From positions 375,355 through 439,354 of the forward strand of contig NZ_MAEI01000054.1 of NCBI RefSeq assembly GCF_009933255.1: a stretch of DNA of 64,000 nucleotides, read 5' to 3'. Origin of the DNA: Enterococcus diestrammenae. Its GTDB lineage: Bacteria > Bacillota > Bacilli > Lactobacillales > Enterococcaceae. Each line of letters opens with the position of its first letter. Position 1 is the stretch's first letter. Shown here in pieces: positions 61,353 through 64,000 of the stretch. Position numbers and translations under genes: made by a program. The notes under the pieces were generated by a model. That model saw only the letters and a list, made by a program, of their open reading frames with translations. It had not been told where the DNA came from and ran no database searches.

Positions 61353-61386
61353 CGAGGACGGGCTCCCAACAACTCTTCCGTCCTCG
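61353..61386 (+). terminator. Hairpin between garR and the NRAMP-like gene
   Basis: CGAGGACGG pairs with CCGTCCTCG. No T-run follows, so partial termination or mRNA protection is more likely than a full stop. Confidence 0.5.
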
Positions 61387-61542
61387 CAAGCTTTGCGGGT
61401 TTCGCCAGCACTAGTGAACAACTTGTAACCGCTTTTATATAAAGGGTAGTATTGGTGAAACCGGCTTAAAATTTTTAGCTTCATTTGTATAGAATTTCAC
61501 AATAAAAACCAAATTTGAAATTAGTTGAACGGAGGAAACACC

Positions 61543-62838
61543 GTGGAAAAAAATGTACAAGCGACTCCTGAAAACCCAGTTAGCGGTCAAAAAGCAGGGG
61601 GCCACAAATTAAAAGATTTCTTGAAAACCATTGGACCAGCCGTGATTACCGTCTTTTCTTGGCTAGGGGCCGGGGACATCATCAGTTCGGCCGTATCAGG
61701 CTCGACATACGGCTATGCCTTGATGTGGATTTTGGTCATCTCATTTTTGATCCGTTTTGTGATTGTAAATACCATGACGCGCTTTGAATTGATGAATATC
61801 AAAGGTGGCTCGATGGTGGAAGCTTTTGCAAGTATCAGTAAAATTTATCCAATTTTCTTAGGCATCGCGGCTTTAGTGATGGGGAACTTGACGATTGGGT
61901 ATATCTTAAAAGGGGCGGGACAATCTTTAGGATGGTTCTTAGGTTTTGGCCCAGCGACGATGTGGTCAGGTATTTTAGCTGTTATTATCGTGTTATTATT
62001 AGGTCGCAGTGTCTTTGCCAAACTAGAATCCATCTTCAAAATTTTCTTGGCAGTATTGGTGGCAGTCTTCATCGCGTTGGCCATTTATTGCCAACCGGAT
62101 CCAGCCGAAATCGTTCGGGGCACTTTCTTGTTCCAATTGCCAGAATCTAGCGGGACATATGATGTCATGTTGGTAGTCTTAGGTTTAGTCGGAGCCACTG
62201 CTGGTTCCTTGGCAAACTTATTCCACGGCATCAACTTGTCAGAAGGGGGCGTCCGCAACCCTGAAGACATGAAAGGGCAAACCAAGAGCTTGCTGTTTTC
62301 TGTGGTAGCTGGGGCTATTTTGGTGCTTTGTGTTTGGATCGTCGGGGCGGATATCTTGCGTCCGAATGGTATCGAAGTGAACTCCTTGCAAGACATCGGT
62401 ACTGCTTTGGAACTTTACTTAGGCGTCGTTGGTGCGAAAATCTTCTACTTGGGCGTGTTCGGTGCCTTGTTCTCCGCGGCAGCAAGTTCTGCTATCGGTT
62501 TTGGCAAATTAGCCATCGCCAACTTGAATGAATTGATGCCTAGTCGGAAAGGGCGCTACGAAAAATTCCAATACGATAAAATTTATCCAATCGTAGTCAT
62601 CGGTTTGATGGCAACGGCCTTCATCTGGTCCTTGCCAGCTATGCCAGGTCAAGTTTACATGACCTTGTTTGTCAACTCCTTGAACGTGGTTATCGTGCCA
62701 GCCATCGCTTGTGGTGTCTTGTATGTCACCAACAGCAAGAAATTCATGGGTGAAAACCGCAATAACCTCTTTGAAAACATCGTGTTGGCAGCAACCACCA
62801 TTTTGGCGATTGTCTCAGTCTTCAAAACTTTCTTCTAA
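61543..62838 (+). CDS. NRAMP-fold transporter without the metal-binding signature
   Basis: The protein has 431 residues and about 11 helices in the LeuT/NRAMP arrangement. In metal-transporting NRAMPs helix 1 has DPGN and helix 6 MPHN. Here the helix-1 stretch reads WLGAGDIISSAVSG and the helix-6 stretch LANLFHGINLSEGG, so the manganese/iron ligands are absent. It sits among glucarate genes and is the only transporter in the cluster, so sugar-acid uptake is an attractive but unproven role. The start is GTG, 7 bp after GGAGG; an upstream TTG was rejected. Confidence 0.8.
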   Translation: MEKNVQATPENPVSGQKAGGHKLKDFLKTIGPAVITVFSWLGAGDIISSAVSGSTYGYALMWILVISFLIRFVIVNTMTRFELMNIKGGSMVEAFASISKIYPIFLGIAALVMGNLTIGYILKGAGQSLGWFLGFGPATMWSGILAVIIVLLLGRSVFAKLESIFKIFLAVLVAVFIALAIYCQPDPAEIVRGTFLFQLPESSGTYDVMLVVLGLVGATAGSLANLFHGINLSEGGVRNPEDMKGQTKSLLFSVVAGAILVLCVWIVGADILRPNGIEVNSLQDIGTALELYLGVVGAKIFYLGVFGALFSAAASSAIGFGKLAIANLNELMPSRKGRYEKFQYDKIYPIVVIGLMATAFIWSLPAMPGQVYMTLFVNSLNVVIVPAIACGVLYVTNSKKFMGENRNNLFENIVLAATTILAIVSVFKTFF

Positions 62839-62857
62839 ACCAAACTTTTAAACTTAT

Positions 62858-62886
62858 CTGCCGCTGAAGGGACTTCCCTTGGCGGC
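62858..62886 (+). terminator. Hairpin after the NRAMP-like gene
   Basis: GCCGC with inner AAGGGA pairs with TCCCTT and GCGGC, followed by CCTTTT. Confidence 0.5.
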
Positions 62887-62960
62887 CCTTTTGACGAAAA
62901 AATACCCGGTGGCGACAGTCCATGTTAAAATCGGGAGAGAGCAAACTGGAGGAACTATCG

Positions 62961-63899
62961 ATGGCAAAAAAAGTTTACATTCCCCAAGATATCGCAGAAG
63001 TCGGCAAAACTTACTTGCAAGACCGCGGCTATGAAATCGTGATGGGTACCAGCACCGATGCTGGCACCGTCGTGGAAGAAGCCCAAGGAGCAGAAGGGGT
63101 CTTGCTGCGACTGATGCCCTTTACAAAAGAAATCATCCAGCAACTGCCAAACTTGAAAGTCATTGCCCGCCATGGCGTTGGCTTTGACAATGTGGATATA
63201 GCCAGTGCAACAGAAGCTGGCGTTTGGGTGACCATCACCCCGATGGCTAACGCAAGCTCTGTGGCTGAAACCACCTTGACTTTGTTATTAAATTTGGCCA
63301 AACGCATCCAATCTGACGTGGATCACATGCGCCAAGGGGATTTCTTCTACAAAAATCAGAACAAAGGCATGGACCTTGCTGGCAAAACAGTCGGCCTCGT
63401 GGGCTACGGCAAAATCGGTCGGGAATTTGCGCGGAAAATGGGAGCGTTGGATGTCGACGTCTTAGTCCATGACCCTTTTATCAAAGCGTGTGAATACGGC
63501 CAGTTGGTTTCCCGTGACGAACTCTTGGCAAAAGCTGATTTTGTTTCCTTGCACCTGCCTGCTACAGCTGAAACAGAAGGCTCATTTGGGGCTGCGGAAT
63601 TCAAGAAAATGAAAAACAGTGCCTCACTAATCAATGTCGCCCGCGGTAGTCTGGTAGATGAACCTGCTTTGATCGCTGCTTTAGAAAACGGCGATATCGC
63701 TGGTGCGGCCTTGGACGTCTATTCCCAAGAACCATTGCCGTTGGATCATCCGTTTTACAGCATGGAAAACGTCTTGTTGACGCCTCATATCGCGTCTAAC
63801 ACCGTGGAAACCATGGACCGGATGGCGCTTCATGCCGCTCAAGAAATCCATCGCGTGCTTTCCGGGGGCAACCCGGAATGGCCGGTTAATCGGGTGTAA
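62961..63899 (+). CDS. D-isomer-specific 2-hydroxyacid dehydrogenase
   Basis: A 312-residue enzyme of the D-2-hydroxyacid dehydrogenase family. GLVGYGKIGREFARKMG is the Rossmann motif, NVARGSLVDEPAL contains the substrate Arg, and LTPHIASNT the catalytic His. Members reduce hydroxypyruvate, glyoxylate or oxidise phosphoglycerate. In this place a role with glycerate or hydroxypyruvate is plausible. The start is the ATG 9 bp after GGAGGAAC; in-frame codons upstream lie before this ribosome site. A terminator follows. Confidence 0.88.
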   Translation: MAKKVYIPQDIAEVGKTYLQDRGYEIVMGTSTDAGTVVEEAQGAEGVLLRLMPFTKEIIQQLPNLKVIARHGVGFDNVDIASATEAGVWVTITPMANASSVAETTLTLLLNLAKRIQSDVDHMRQGDFFYKNQNKGMDLAGKTVGLVGYGKIGREFARKMGALDVDVLVHDPFIKACEYGQLVSRDELLAKADFVSLHLPATAETEGSFGAAEFKKMKNSASLINVARGSLVDEPALIAALENGDIAGAALDVYSQEPLPLDHPFYSMENVLLTPHIASNTVETMDRMALHAAQEIHRVLSGGNPEWPVNRV

Positions 63900-63946
63900 G
63901 AGTTTTGGTTTGGGGAGTTTGAAAAGTGTCATTAAATGAGTGATTT

Positions 63947-63983
63947 GAGGAGCAGTCTCGAAAAATCGGGCTGCTCCTCTTTT
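63947..63983 (+). terminator. Terminator closing the glucarate region
   Basis: GAGGAGCAG pairs with CTGCTCCTC, followed by T4. Confidence 0.85.
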
Positions 63984-64000
63984 GTTTGCCCAGCATGGGC

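Noticed and set aside
1..64000. tRNA, rRNA, prophage or CRISPR-Cas loci
   Set aside because: I looked for conserved tRNA arms, rRNA segments, phage structural genes and repeat-spacer arrays and saw none I could support.

Overview
The window looks like a chromosomal segment of a low-to-moderate-GC Firmicute of the order Lactobacillales, most likely Enterococcus or a close relative. The evidence is the RNase J2 with the degenerate HGHADA motif, the ytkL-ytoI-nrnA gene order, LuxS, GtrA/CsbB/YfhO cell-wall glycosylation genes, strong GGAGG ribosome sites with frequent TTG/GTG starts, and CcpA-type cre sites. I cannot name the species from sequence alone. Base composition is mosaic: about 3.2-9.2 kb and 11.2-13.5 kb are very AT-rich, as is the IS element at 50-52 kb, while most of the rest is clearly richer in GC.

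Layout. 0-14.9 kb is a cell-envelope glycopolymer locus: GT4 glycosyltransferase (cut by the window edge), a CDP-glycerol glycerophosphotransferase/GT4 fusion, a UDP-sugar epimerase, two CsbB/GtrB-type lipid-linked sugar transferases, two large GT-C-type membrane proteins, galU, a GtrA flippase, and an intact GDPD phosphodiesterase with a decayed paralogue. 14.9-20.8 kb is the most unusual block. It holds a divergent ComK-family regulator, a DUF4373-DnaD protein with a long low-complexity spacer, a ComX/SigH-like sigma factor, a DUF1659/DUF2922 pair and a repeat-bearing membrane protein. Two transcription units in this block share a promoter-like motif that I do not recognise as sigma-A. 20.8-25.4 kb is a sulfur/thiol cluster (cystathionine PLP enzyme, a cystine transporter split by an amber codon, CoA-disulfide-reductase-like enzyme). 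25.7-47 kb is mixed housekeeping and accessory material: mnaA, luxS, PadR/HAAS pair, AraC plus GH2 glycosidase, asd, aldo/keto reductase, a RelB-YafQ module with a broken toxin, an SDR, rnjB, and a frameshifted MFS efflux gene. 47-48.7 kb is a solitary trpB behind a tryptophan-rich leader peptide and attenuator. 48.9-52.2 kb has an AbrB/RelE-like module, an antitoxin relic and an IS607-type element with TnpB. 52.6-55.7 kb is ytkL-ytoI-nrnA, followed by an AbrB/Doc module on the minus strand. 56.9-63.9 kb is a D-glucarate catabolic cluster.

How the genes work together. The glucarate cluster encodes GudD, a DapA-type aldolase, GarR and GarK, which together would convert glucarate to pyruvate and 2-phosphoglycerate. 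Its only transporter candidate is an NRAMP-fold protein lacking the metal-binding signature. The ComK/sigma/DnaD/DUF block reads as a small self-contained regulon. Several genes carry single nonsense or homopolymer lesions (tcyP, a GNAT gene, yafQ, an MFS gene, a DUF6290-like antitoxin, a GDPD copy), suggesting ongoing gene decay, although single-base lesions could also be assembly errors.
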